Shown here piece after piece: positions 14,927 through 23,323 of a stretch of DNA of 64,000 nucleotides (position 1 is its first letter; every line of letters begins with the position of its first letter). The stretch spans positions 42,747 through 106,746 of the forward strand of contig JBMNOZ010000004.1 of NCBI GenBank assembly GCA_050943335.1. The letters are read 5' to 3'. Under the pieces are notes generated by a model. It made no database searches. It was not told the DNA's origin and worked only from the letters and a program-made list of their open reading frames with translations. This DNA comes from JBMNOZ01 sp050943335. GTDB lineage: Bacteria; Bacillota; Desulfitobacteriia; Desulfitobacteriales; Syntrophobotulaceae. The position numbers and the translations under genes are program-made.

Positions 14927-17695
14927 ATGGATTATCGTGATACTCTAAATTTGCCCCAGACCGATTTCCCTATGCGAGGTAATCTTCCCCGTAGGGAACC
15001 GGAAATCTTAGCTAAATGGGAACAGAACAAGATTTATAACAAGGTTCAAAAAGCCAGGGCGGGGCGCAAAAAGTTTGTTCTTCATGATGGCCCCCCTTAT
15101 GCCAATGGGGATATTCATTTAGGCCATGCTTTAAATAAAATCCTTAAGGATATTATTATCCGCTATAAAACCATGGCCGGGTATGATTCTCCCTATGTTC
15201 CCGGTTGGGATACTCATGGGCTGCCTATTGAACAGCAGGTTATTAAAAAATTAGGTCTAAATAGGCATGCAGTCTCGGTATTGGAATTCAGGCAAAGATG
15301 TAAGGCCTATGCTTTAGAATATGTAGAAATCCAAAAAGAACAGTTTAAACGCCTAGGGGTGCGGGGAGATTGGGAAAACCCGTATTTAACATTGACCAAG
15401 GAATATGAAGCAGCTCAGATCGGCGTTTTTGGGGAAATGGCCAAAAAAGGTTATATCTATAAAGGGCTGAAACCGGTTTACTGGTGTCCTTCTTGTGAAA
15501 CCGCTTTAGCGGAGGCGGAAGTGGATTATGCTGATAAAAGATCCCCGGCTATTTTTGTAAAATTTCCGCTCCAAGATAGCAAAGGACTCTTTGCTAAGGA
15601 AAAGAGTTATGTTGTAATTTGGACTACTACTCCCTGGACAATTCCGGCCAACTTGGCCATTGCTGTCCATCCCGAATTTGACTATGCTTTAGTAACTAAA
15701 GAAGATGAACATTTTCTGGTGGCTAAGGAAATGATCCCTTCCCTTAAGGAGTTATGGGATACAGAGTTGGTTGTAGAAAAGACATTTAAGGGCCGGGATC
15801 TTCAAGGAATTATCTGCAAACACCCTCTCTTCGATAGGGATTCAATTGTAATCTGTGGTGAACATGTAACCCTAGAGCAGGGTACTGGCTGTGTTCATAC
15901 CGCTCCCGGGCACGGGGTAGATGACTTCTTAATTTGTCAAGAGCACGGACTGCCGGTTTTATGTCCTGTAGACCATCAGGGCAAATTTACCGATGAAGTT
16001 CCTCCCTATGCCGGTTTGAAAGTCGAAAAAGCAAATGAAAATATTGTGAAAGATTTAGAGGAAGGAGGGCTGTTAGTTCACGCTTCCAAGATTAAACACA
16101 GCTATCCCCATTGTTGGCGTTGCAAAAATCCGATTATTTTCCGGGCGACAAAACAGTGGTTTGCTTCTATTGACGGTTTTTGTCAAGAAACCCTGGCCGA
16201 AATTGAAAAAGTAGAATGGATACCTTCCTGGGGTCGGGATAGAATTTATAATATGATCGCGGAACGTGGGGACTGGTGTATTTCTAGGCAAAGAACCTGG
16301 GGAGTGCCGATACCGATTTTTTATTGTGAAGAATGCGGAAAAGAAATTATTACTGATGCCACTATCAAAAGAGTCCAGGAAATTTTCCTTCAAGAGGGTT
16401 CGGATGCTTGGTTTGCCCGCTCTGCTGCGGAGCTTCTCCCGGAGGACTTTAAATGTGATTGTGGGGGCCAAAATTTCAGTAAAGAAAACGATACCATGGA
16501 TGTGTGGTTTGACTCTGGAACAAGCCATGTGGGCGTCCTAAAGAGTAGAGAGGAGCTTTGCTGGCCGGCTGATCTTTATCTTGAAGGTTCGGACCAGCAT
16601 AGAGGATGGTTCAATTCTTCCCTTTCTACTTCTGTAGCCGCCTTTGGCAAAGCACCTTATAAAGGGGTTTTAACCCATGGTTTTCTAGTCGATGAAAAGG
16701 GCCGAAAAATGTCCAAGTCCCTCGGTAACGGTGTTGACCCCTTGCAGGTTGTAAGGGATATGGGAGCAGATATCTTAAGACTTTGGGTCTCCTCTGCTGA
16801 TTACCGAAATGATGTTGCTGCTTCCCCGCGAATAATGAGGCAAATGAGTGAAGCCTATCGGAAAATAAGAAATACTTTGCGTTTTATGCTCGGGAATCTT
16901 TATGATTTTGAGCCTGAGACTCATGCTGTCTCCTACTCGGAGCTTAAAGAAATAGACCGTTTTATTCTTCACAAACTAACTAAAGTTGTGGAACGGGTGC
17001 TCAAGGCTTACAAAGACTATGAATTCCATGTGGTTTATCACACTGTTCATAACTTTTGTACAGTAGAGTTAAGCGCCATCTATCTGGATATTGTTAAAGA
17101 TCGGCTTTATGTTGAAGGTCAAGATTCTTTGACCAGGCGTAGTGCTCAAACTGTCATGTATGAGACCCTTAAAGCCCTTGTTCTCCTCCTAGCCCCAATT
17201 CTGGTTTTCACTGCTGATGAGATCTGGCCCTATTTGCCCGGGCATAATGAGGACTCCGAAATCCAGATTGAGGAGATGCCAGAGATAAACCCGGCCTGGC
17301 TGGATGAAGCCTTGGCAGAAAAATGGGCTAAAATTCTAGATCTCCGCTATGATATTACCAAGGCTTTAGAAATAGCCCGTCAGGAAAAAACCATAAATCA
17401 CTCCCTAACTGCCCAGGTAGACCTTTACCCAGAAGATGAAGCGGGTTATAGATTTTTGAATGAAATTGACAATTTAGCGGAAATCGTCATAGTTTCGAAA
17501 TTAGTAGTTCATCCCCCGACAGAAAAGGCGTCGGAAAAGGCTCAAGAAGGGGAGTATTTTAAAGGGTTGCATATTGTTGTCTCTCCTGCGAAAGGGGAAA
17601 AATGTGAAAGATGCTGGATGTATAACGAACAAGTGGGGGCTGATCCGGAACACCCTGCAATTTGCCCTCGTTGTTTAGATGTCATAAAAGGGTAG
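14927..17695 (+). CDS. ileS: Isoleucyl-tRNA synthetase
   Basis: Class I aminoacyl-tRNA synthetase charging tRNA-Ile, with an editing domain. 922 residues from ATG 14927 after TAGGAGGTAA. The HIGH motif appears as HLGH in NGDIHLGHALNK, KMSKS is exact in GRKMSKSLGN, the CP1 editing region includes TTTPWTIPANLAIAVHP, and the C-terminal zinc knuckle CERCW...CPRC is present. The WCPSCETALAEAEVDY segment fits the bacterial type. Controlled by the T-box directly upstream. Confidence 0.98.
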   Translation: MDYRDTLNLPQTDFPMRGNLPRREPEILAKWEQNKIYNKVQKARAGRKKFVLHDGPPYANGDIHLGHALNKILKDIIIRYKTMAGYDSPYVPGWDTHGLPIEQQVIKKLGLNRHAVSVLEFRQRCKAYALEYVEIQKEQFKRLGVRGDWENPYLTLTKEYEAAQIGVFGEMAKKGYIYKGLKPVYWCPSCETALAEAEVDYADKRSPAIFVKFPLQDSKGLFAKEKSYVVIWTTTPWTIPANLAIAVHPEFDYALVTKEDEHFLVAKEMIPSLKELWDTELVVEKTFKGRDLQGIICKHPLFDRDSIVICGEHVTLEQGTGCVHTAPGHGVDDFLICQEHGLPVLCPVDHQGKFTDEVPPYAGLKVEKANENIVKDLEEGGLLVHASKIKHSYPHCWRCKNPIIFRATKQWFASIDGFCQETLAEIEKVEWIPSWGRDRIYNMIAERGDWCISRQRTWGVPIPIFYCEECGKEIITDATIKRVQEIFLQEGSDAWFARSAAELLPEDFKCDCGGQNFSKENDTMDVWFDSGTSHVGVLKSREELCWPADLYLEGSDQHRGWFNSSLSTSVAAFGKAPYKGVLTHGFLVDEKGRKMSKSLGNGVDPLQVVRDMGADILRLWVSSADYRNDVAASPRIMRQMSEAYRKIRNTLRFMLGNLYDFEPETHAVSYSELKEIDRFILHKLTKVVERVLKAYKDYEFHVVYHTVHNFCTVELSAIYLDIVKDRLYVEGQDSLTRRSAQTVMYETLKALVLLLAPILVFTADEIWPYLPGHNEDSEIQIEEMPEINPAWLDEALAEKWAKILDLRYDITKALEIARQEKTINHSLTAQVDLYPEDEAGYRFLNEIDNLAEIVIVSKLVVHPPTEKASEKAQEGEYFKGLHIVVSPAKGEKCERCWMYNEQVGADPEHPAICPRCLDVIKG

Positions 17696-17702
17696 AAAAA
17701 AG

Positions 17703-17735
17703 CGAAATATCTCGTTTAAGACGCGAGATATTTCG
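17703..17735 (+). other. Perfect 12-bp hairpin between ileS and lspA
   Basis: CGAAATATCTCG (17703-17714) and its exact complement CGAGATATTTCG (17724-17735) with a 9-base loop, followed by TTTCTC. The T-run is weak, so it may be a partial terminator or an RNA processing/stability hairpin between the two genes. Confidence 0.6.
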
Positions 17736-17760
17736 TTTCTCAAGAGGGGAGGTGGGTAAC

Positions 17761-18204
17761 TTGCCTCTGTGGCTAACCCTAATACTGGTATTAGTTCTGG
17801 ATCGGATAAGCAAATTATTGGTTGTCAGCAAAATATCCTTAGGAGAGAGTATACCTGTTATCCCTGATTTTTTTCATCTGACCTATATTTTAAATCCCGG
17901 AGCAGCCTTCGGGATCTTAGCCGGTCAGAAATGGTTTTTTGTAGTTATCTCCTTCTTGTTCTTAGGAGCGGTAATTTATTTTAATAGAAAAATACCAAGG
18001 GAGCATAAACTTATGAAAATTGCCCTGGGTCTAGTCTGTGGGGGAACCTTGGGCAATCTCTTGGACAGATTGTTTATCGGGCAGGTAATAGATTTTTTAG
18101 ATTTTAAAGTTTGGTCTTATATTTTCAATATTGCTGACAGCGCTCTAGTTATCGGCGGTCTGGCCTTAGCTATCCTTGTTTACCGCTGGGACAAAAACAA
18201 GTGA
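17761..18204 (+). CDS. lspA: Lipoprotein signal peptidase
   Basis: Membrane aspartic peptidase (signal peptidase II) that removes lipoprotein signal peptides. The start is TTG 17761, placed by GGGGAGGTGGG just upstream; the longer frame from 17662 would run through the intergenic hairpin. 147 residues with four helices. Catalytic aspartates lie in GNLLDRL and FNIADSALVIGG; N-terminal DRISK and NPGAAFGIL are also conserved. Follows ileS as in Bacillus. Confidence 0.94.
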   Translation: MPLWLTLILVLVLDRISKLLVVSKISLGESIPVIPDFFHLTYILNPGAAFGILAGQKWFFVVISFLFLGAVIYFNRKIPREHKLMKIALGLVCGGTLGNLLDRLFIGQVIDFLDFKVWSYIFNIADSALVIGGLALAILVYRWDKNK

Positions 18205-18220
18205 TGTTTTACTTCTTACG

Positions 18221-18281
18221 GCGACGCAGAGAGGGGTTCTAATTATTTTTCTGTTTTACTCTCCGGTCGCAGTGTTTTTTG
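18221..18281 (+). terminator. Possible terminator after lspA
   Basis: GCGAC (18221-18225) can pair with GTCGC (18266-18270) around a long loop with further partial pairing, followed by GTTTTTTG. Confidence 0.35.
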
Positions 18282-18290
18282 TTAAAATAA

Positions 18291-18340
18291 AAGGTAGCTT
18301 TACTCTACCTTAAAAATAGAGCGAAGCCCTGGTGCTTCGC
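18291..18340 (+). other. Two tandem hairpins upstream of rluD
   Basis: AAGGTAG/CTACCTT (18291-18297, 18305-18311; 7-base loop) and GCGAAGC/GCTTCGC (18321-18327, 18334-18340; 6-base loop) lie one after the other within 80 bases of the rluD start. Neither is followed by a T-run. They probably form in the 5' leader. Confidence 0.45.
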
Positions 18341-18370
18341 CTGGTAAAGATAATATGGAAAGGTTAAGAA

Positions 18371-19330
18371 ATGATAGATCCAAAAACAAACCAGGAAATT
18401 GAATATGAAGAATGGCAAAAAATAGATTTACCTGCTGGTTTGAGGCTTGATTTGGCTCTAGGGGAGAAGATCGAGGAAAGCAGAAATTATATCCAAACCC
18501 TGATTGCCGAAGAACGAGTTTTGGTTAATGGGCAATTAAAAAAAGCCAGCTACAGGGTGCGAGAGGAAGATTGTATAGAGATCAATCTTCCGGAACCTAA
18601 AGCTTTAAAAATTGAACCGGAAGATATCCCCTTGGATATCGTTTATGAAGATCGCGATTTACTACTTGTAAACAAGCCCCAGGGTATGGTTGTCCATCCT
18701 GCTCCCGGGTCTTTAAGGGGTACCTTAGTCAATGCCTTACTCCACCATTCCCCTCACCTTTCTAGGATTAATGGAGACATTCGCCCTGGAATTGTACATC
18801 GAATTGATAAGGATACTTCGGGTTTGCTCCTGGTAGCGAAAAACGATGAGACTCACCTCAAACTTACGGAGCAGTTTAAAGAACAGAAAGTAAAACGGAG
18901 CTATAGGGCAATTATTCACGGTGTACTTTCGGAACCGTCGGGGACAATTAAAGCCCCGATCGGCAGAGATCCCAAAGATCGTAAAAAAATGGCGGTAGTG
19001 TTTAAAAACGGAAAAGAAGCCATTACTCATTATTATATTCTGAAACGTTATCCACGCTTTACAGAAATAAAAGCAGTCCTTGAGACCGGAAGAACCCATC
19101 AAATCCGAGTACATATGGCCTATATCAAACACCCGTTGCTTGGGGATCCTCTTTATGGCCCCCGAAAGAACTTATTTAATCTTAAAGGCCAGGTTTTGCA
19201 TGCCCAAACCCTGGCCTTTAAGCACCCCCGAACCGGGGAGGAGATGGAGTTTTCTACGGAAGTTCCTTCTTGGTATTCGGAGGTAATTGCGAAAATCGAG
19301 AAAGCAGGTTTAAATCCTGATTATACTTAG
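18371..19330 (+). CDS. rluD: RluD-family pseudouridine synthase (YlyB type)
   Basis: RNA pseudouridine synthase of the RluA/RluD family. 319 residues from ATG 18371. An S4 RNA-binding domain spans about 20-90 (LALGEKIEESRNYIQTLIAEERVLVNG), then the catalytic domain with HRIDKDTSGLLLVAKND, whose aspartate attacks the uridine. The target is inferred as large-subunit rRNA from family knowledge; YlyB follows lspA in Bacillus too. Its TAG overlaps the stop of the opposing chemoreceptor gene by three bases. Confidence 0.9.
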   Translation: MIDPKTNQEIEYEEWQKIDLPAGLRLDLALGEKIEESRNYIQTLIAEERVLVNGQLKKASYRVREEDCIEINLPEPKALKIEPEDIPLDIVYEDRDLLLVNKPQGMVVHPAPGSLRGTLVNALLHHSPHLSRINGDIRPGIVHRIDKDTSGLLLVAKNDETHLKLTEQFKEQKVKRSYRAIIHGVLSEPSGTIKAPIGRDPKDRKKMAVVFKNGKEAITHYYILKRYPRFTEIKAVLETGRTHQIRVHMAYIKHPLLGDPLYGPRKNLFNLKGQVLHAQTLAFKHPRTGEEMEFSTEVPSWYSEVIAKIEKAGLNPDYT

Positions 19331-21300
19331 AGACGGAAAATGGAGACCGCGTTTTGTAGATCTTGCGCTAGTTGAGCCAACACTTGGCTCGAGGAGGCGA
19401 TTTCCTCCATGACAGCCAACTGTTCTTCCGCGGCCGCGGAAACAACTTGAGCCTCATCAGCTGATTTGCGGCTTAAGTTGTCGATCTCATTTATGGATTT
19501 CACAACGTCTCCGCTCCTGACAGCCATTGTTTGGATTGCCGAAGAAATTTCCGTAATTTGGTCCGAAATTTCAGATACTAAAGCTGCAATTTCTCGGAAA
19601 GTTTCACCGGCAGTAATAACAACTTGAGCGCCTTCTTTTACTTCCCTAGTACCATGTTCCATAGCGTTGACCGCACTCTCGGTATCTATTTGAATAGCGT
19701 TGATCAGTTCGGCGATTTTTCCGGCTGAGTCTTGGGCTTGCTCGGCTAATTTAAGAACTTCGTCTGCAACCACGGCAAAACCCTTGCCTTGTTCACCTGC
19801 TTGCGCTGCTTCGATGGCGGCATTAAAGGCTAAAAGATTGGTTTGAGCGGCGATATCGGAGATAGTTTCCACAATAACTCCAATCTCTTGGGAACGTTCT
19901 CCCAACTTGGTTACCACTCCAGCCGAAGCGAGGACCGTTTCTTCGATTCTGGTGATTTGTTTTTCCGCATTTTCGGCTACTTTATCCCCCTCGCGGGCCT
20001 TTAGAGCCGCCAAATGGGTATGTTCGGTTACTTTTTGGGTATTTTCAGCTATTTGAGTCATATTTGCGGCCATATTTTTTATTAACTCTGCGGTCTCATG
20101 AGCGGCTTTTAATTGTCCCTCAGCTCCGACAGCAATAGCGCTAATTGAAGAGGCAGTGTGATTGGCGGCTTGGGTAGCTTGGTCCGCGCTGGCTGTAAGC
20201 TCTTCGGAAGCGCTGGAAACCTTTTCCGTGGCTTCCTGGACCTTTCGGATCAGAGAGAAGAGATTCTCAGCCATTTTGCTGACACTCGTACCTAGGCGCC
20301 CGAGTTCATCCCTGGAGATAATATTCAACTTGATTTGGGACATATCTCCGCTGGCCAGGCGATCCACTGCACCCTCTAAGAATTTAATAGGTTTTGTTAT
20401 CCTTCTTGCGAAATACACTACAAATAAAGAAGCTAAAACTAGGATAACTAAAGTTATGGCTAGGGTGATATATAAAAGGGCGGCGACTTCCTTCGTCGTT
20501 TCTGCTTTGGGAACGTTGACAGCCACCGACCATTTAGTACCGGCAATAGGGGCGTAGGCGACATATTTATCGATCCCGTGAATAGTGTAATCACCAAGTC
20601 CGCACTGTCCCAGGGTCATTTGCTTGGTAATGTTTTGCAAGGAGGGCGGTATATTTTCATCCGTTAAGAGATTCTGCTGTCCGGCAATTTCTTGATCGGG
20701 GTGAACAATAACTAATCCATCATCTTGGATCACATAGGCAAAACCGGTTTCTGCGACTTTAAGGTTTAAAATTTGCTCGGTTATGCTTTCGATACTGACC
20801 GGTCCAAAGAGAATACCCACTACTTGGTCTTCATTTTTAATAGGCACGGCGACAATAGAAACTAAATTTCCGGTACTTCTGGAAACTAGCGGGTTGGAGA
20901 TGTAGGTCTGTCCTTCTAAAACTGGGGCAAAATACTCCCGGTCGGAGATATTGACCACTGTTCCATGGGGATCCCAAGACATTCCGCTAGGATTGGCGTA
21001 GACAAGGGAATCGTATATGTCATTGGTTTTAAGGGCAGAAGTTAGAATAGGGATTATCTCTTCAGGGTCACCTTTGACAATTGTTGGATTGCTGGCCAAC
21101 ATTTTTAATTCCATCTGCCGGGTCTCAAACCATTCGGTAACGCCTGCGGCTGTTTTTTCGCTTTCGGCGATAAGGGTTTGTTGAATATTGTCAATCATTA
21201 TACTTCTGGCCTTCCAATAATTAAGTCCTCCGAGGGCACTCATGGATAGCAAAAAGATAGCGACGATTGGTATTATTAACTTCATTCTGATACTTTTCAT
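19327..21300 (-). CDS. Methyl-accepting chemotaxis protein with Cache sensor
   Basis: Transmembrane chemoreceptor of 657 residues. Helix at about 9-28, a double-Cache-type extracellular sensor (includes ISDREYFAPVLEGQTYISNP and SIVAVPIKNEDQVVGILFGP), a second helix near 277-298, HAMP (about 300-352) and a long signalling coiled coil whose tip reads AAQTNLLAFNAAIEAAQAGE. The ATG at 21300 has AGGAGG upstream. Ligand unknown; Cache domains of this kind often bind amino or organic acids. No che genes are in the window. Confidence 0.93.
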   Translation of the reverse strand: MKSIRMKLIIPIVAIFLLSMSALGGLNYWKARSIMIDNIQQTLIAESEKTAAGVTEWFETRQMELKMLASNPTIVKGDPEEIIPILTSALKTNDIYDSLVYANPSGMSWDPHGTVVNISDREYFAPVLEGQTYISNPLVSRSTGNLVSIVAVPIKNEDQVVGILFGPVSIESITEQILNLKVAETGFAYVIQDDGLVIVHPDQEIAGQQNLLTDENIPPSLQNITKQMTLGQCGLGDYTIHGIDKYVAYAPIAGTKWSVAVNVPKAETTKEVAALLYITLAITLVILVLASLFVVYFARRITKPIKFLEGAVDRLASGDMSQIKLNIISRDELGRLGTSVSKMAENLFSLIRKVQEATEKVSSASEELTASADQATQAANHTASSISAIAVGAEGQLKAAHETAELIKNMAANMTQIAENTQKVTEHTHLAALKAREGDKVAENAEKQITRIEETVLASAGVVTKLGERSQEIGVIVETISDIAAQTNLLAFNAAIEAAQAGEQGKGFAVVADEVLKLAEQAQDSAGKIAELINAIQIDTESAVNAMEHGTREVKEGAQVVITAGETFREIAALVSEISDQITEISSAIQTMAVRSGDVVKSINEIDNLSRKSADEAQVVSAAAEEQLAVMEEIASSSQVLAQLAQDLQNAVSIFRL

Positions 21301-21501
21301 AAAAAAGGCCTCCTGGAAAATATAGTTTTTAGACTTATTTTGACTATATTAGACAAATTTACCGAAATACCTTCAACAAACTTTCGAATAAACCCCTACC
21401 GAAGTGAGAAAACAAAAACGGCCTTTAAACTCTTGCTATTTGAAGTACAAGGGTAGTTTATTTTCTCTAAATCGGCTGTTGGAAAAAATTATTAGCGAAG
21501 A
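21301..21501. other. Gap upstream of chemoreceptor, little resolved
   Basis: About 200 AT-rich bases between the chemoreceptor start (minus strand) and the pyr promoter. It must hold the chemoreceptor promoter, but no convincing -35/-10 pair was found; a TTGAAG and TAATAT on the minus strand are 19 bases apart. No coding frame seen. Confidence 0.4.
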
Positions 21502-21530
21502 TTGACTTTTTCTTTTCTATATACTAGACT
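21502..21530 (+). promoter_or_regulatory. Probable pyr operon promoter
   Basis: TTGACT (21502-21507), 17-base spacer, TAGACT (21525-21530). A palindrome TACTAG/CTAGTA (21522-21527, 21535-21540) overlaps the -10. The start would give a leader of about 160 bases before pyrR. Confidence 0.55.
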
Positions 21531-21551
21531 TATCCTAGTAAAAAGAAGGAA

Positions 21552-21648
21552 AACCTTTAAAATTTGTCCCGTGAGACAGGCAAGGTTAAAATAAGGCTTT
21601 TTTACAGACATTTAAGCTGCCTGCTTTTTGCCGGCAGCTTTTAATGTC
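21552..21648 (+). promoter_or_regulatory. PyrR attenuator 1 (before pyrR)
   Basis: The PyrR-binding hairpin is AACCTT/AAGGTT (21552-21557, 21582-21587) enclosing GTCCCGTGAGAC, the conserved loop type. The terminator stem is AAGCTGCC/GGCAGCTT (21614-21621, 21633-21640), extended by GACATT/AATGTC. UMP-bound PyrR should favour termination before pyrR. Confidence 0.8.
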
Positions 21649-21695
21649 CGGATAAAAAACATTTCCAGGATAAAACTATAGGGGGGTGGATCAAA

Positions 21696-22238
21696 GTGGA
21701 AGGCAAACCGAAAAAAAGAATAATGGACAGCGAGGCTATTCGCAGGGCAATTAGTCGAATCGCTCATGAGATTCTAGAAAGAAATAAGGGTACCGAAGAT
21801 TTGGTATTGATCGGAATAAGAACCAGAGGGGTTCCCTTAGCTGAAAGGGTGCAGGAAAGAATCTTCGAGTATGAAAATGTTAAGGTCCCCTTAGGTTTAC
21901 TTGATATCACTCTTTACCGAGACGATTTGAGTTTAGTTGATGTCCAGCCTGTAGTCCATGAAACCAGGGTGCCTTTTAACCTTGATGGCAAGATTGTTAT
22001 TCTGATCGATGATGTTCTTTTTACCGGGAGAACTGTCCGCGCTGCTTTGGATGCTTTAATTGACTTAGGCCGTCCCCGGAAAATACAACTAGCTGTTTTG
22101 ATAGATCGGGGACATCGGGAACTCCCGATTCGAGCCGATTATGTAGGCAAAAATCTTCCGACCTCCAGTAGTGAAATAGTCTCGGTCTGTTTACAGGAAA
22201 CAGATAATCGGGAAGAAGTACTGTTATTAGAAAAATGA
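21696..22238 (+). CDS. pyrR: Pyrimidine operon attenuator / uracil phosphoribosyltransferase PyrR
   Basis: RNA-binding regulator of the pyr operon with a PRTase fold. 180 residues from GTG 21696 after GGGGGGTGG. The PRPP-binding loop is VILIDDVLFTGRTVRAALDAL; the N-terminal IRRAISRIAHEILERN and DITLYRDD are family features. Two PyrR target hairpins, one upstream (21552-21587) and one downstream (22268-22304), confirm the role. Confidence 0.97.
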   Translation: MEGKPKKRIMDSEAIRRAISRIAHEILERNKGTEDLVLIGIRTRGVPLAERVQERIFEYENVKVPLGLLDITLYRDDLSLVDVQPVVHETRVPFNLDGKIVILIDDVLFTGRTVRAALDALIDLGRPRKIQLAVLIDRGHRELPIRADYVGKNLPTSSSEIVSVCLQETDNREEVLLLEK

Positions 22239-22267
22239 GATTTTTCGTATACCCAGCAGTCATTTAG

Positions 22268-22353
22268 ACCCTTTAAAAGCTTATCCTGTGAGATAGCCAA
22301 GGGTGAGAAGAGTTGTTAACAATTCCTCCTACCCTGAAAGCGGAGGAATTTTT
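22268..22353 (+). promoter_or_regulatory. PyrR attenuator 2 (pyrR-pyrB gap)
   Basis: ACCCTT/AAGGGT arms (22268-22304) around ATCCTGTGAGAT form the PyrR-binding hairpin. The terminator stem ATTCCTCC/GGAGGAAT (22322-22329, 22342-22349) is followed by TTTTT. Confidence 0.88.
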
Positions 22354-22384
22354 GGTTTATAAATGATGGAAGGGGGAGGTCTGC

Positions 22385-23323
22385 ATGCGGTGGAAGCATA
22401 AAGACCTACTGGATTTAGAAAACATTAATGCTCAAGAAATAGAATACATTTTGCAGACGGCCGTTCCCATGAAAGAGGTACTGAGCCGTCCGATAAAAAA
22501 GCTTCCTACCCTACGGGGTAAAAACGTCGCCTTAATGTTTTATGAACCCAGTACCAGAACTAAGACATCTTTTGAAACGGCAGCCAAAATCCTCGGAGCG
22601 GATATAACTAATTTTTCGGTAACGCAGAGCAGTGTCCGAAAAGGGGAAAGTCTTTTGGATACGGCGAAAACCTTGCAAGCTATGAATGTGGACTTGGTAG
22701 TTATACGTCATGCTTGCTCCGGGGCCTCTCAGTTTTTGGCCAAACAATTATCAGCAGCAGTTATTAATGGCGGAGATGGGCAACATGCCCATCCAACTCA
22801 AGCTCTCCTCGACTATTTTACAATTAAAGAACGGCTGGGGAGTTTTGAGGGCAAGAAAGTACTTATAGTCGGTGATATTTTGCATTCCCGGGTAGCAAGG
22901 AGTAATGTTTTAGGCTTAAAAAAATTAGGTGCCGAGGTAGTTTTAGTAGGGCCGCCAACTTTGCTTCCAACGGAAATGAAATACTTGGGGGTTAAAACCG
23001 CCTATGATCTGGATCGTGAACTGCCGGGGGCCGATGTAGTCATGGCTTTACGTCTCCAGTTGGAAAGACAGAAAAAAGGGCTCCTCCCTTCAATTCGGGA
23101 ATATAATAAGCTCTACGGATTGACGACAGAGAGAATGAAAAAAACCGGGAAAGAGACAATTATCCTACACCCGGGGCCTTTAAATAGGGGAGTTGAAATC
23201 TCTAGTGATTTGGCTGATAGCCTTCAGTCGGCAATAGAAGAACAGGTCACCAATGGAGTGGCGGTAAGAATGGCTCTTATTTATCTTTTGATCGGAGGTG
23301 GCACTGGACATGCTATGGCTTAA
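22385..23323 (+). CDS. pyrB: Aspartate carbamoyltransferase catalytic subunit
   Basis: Condenses carbamoyl phosphate with aspartate, the first committed pyrimidine step. 312 residues from ATG 22385 after GGAAGGGGGAGG. The carbamoyl-phosphate motif FYEPSTRTKTSFETA, the HPTQALLD loop and HPGPLNRGVEI are all intact. No pyrI regulatory subunit is present, typical of Firmicutes. The 3' end overlaps pyrC by 14 bases. Confidence 0.97.
   Translation: MRWKHKDLLDLENINAQEIEYILQTAVPMKEVLSRPIKKLPTLRGKNVALMFYEPSTRTKTSFETAAKILGADITNFSVTQSSVRKGESLLDTAKTLQAMNVDLVVIRHACSGASQFLAKQLSAAVINGGDGQHAHPTQALLDYFTIKERLGSFEGKKVLIVGDILHSRVARSNVLGLKKLGAEVVLVGPPTLLPTEMKYLGVKTAYDLDRELPGADVVMALRLQLERQKKGLLPSIREYNKLYGLTTERMKKTGKETIILHPGPLNRGVEISSDLADSLQSAIEEQVTNGVAVRMALIYLLIGGGTGHAMA

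Noticed and set aside
16073..16528. 151-codon open frame antisense to ileS
   Set aside because: Inside ileS, no ribosome binding site or homology.
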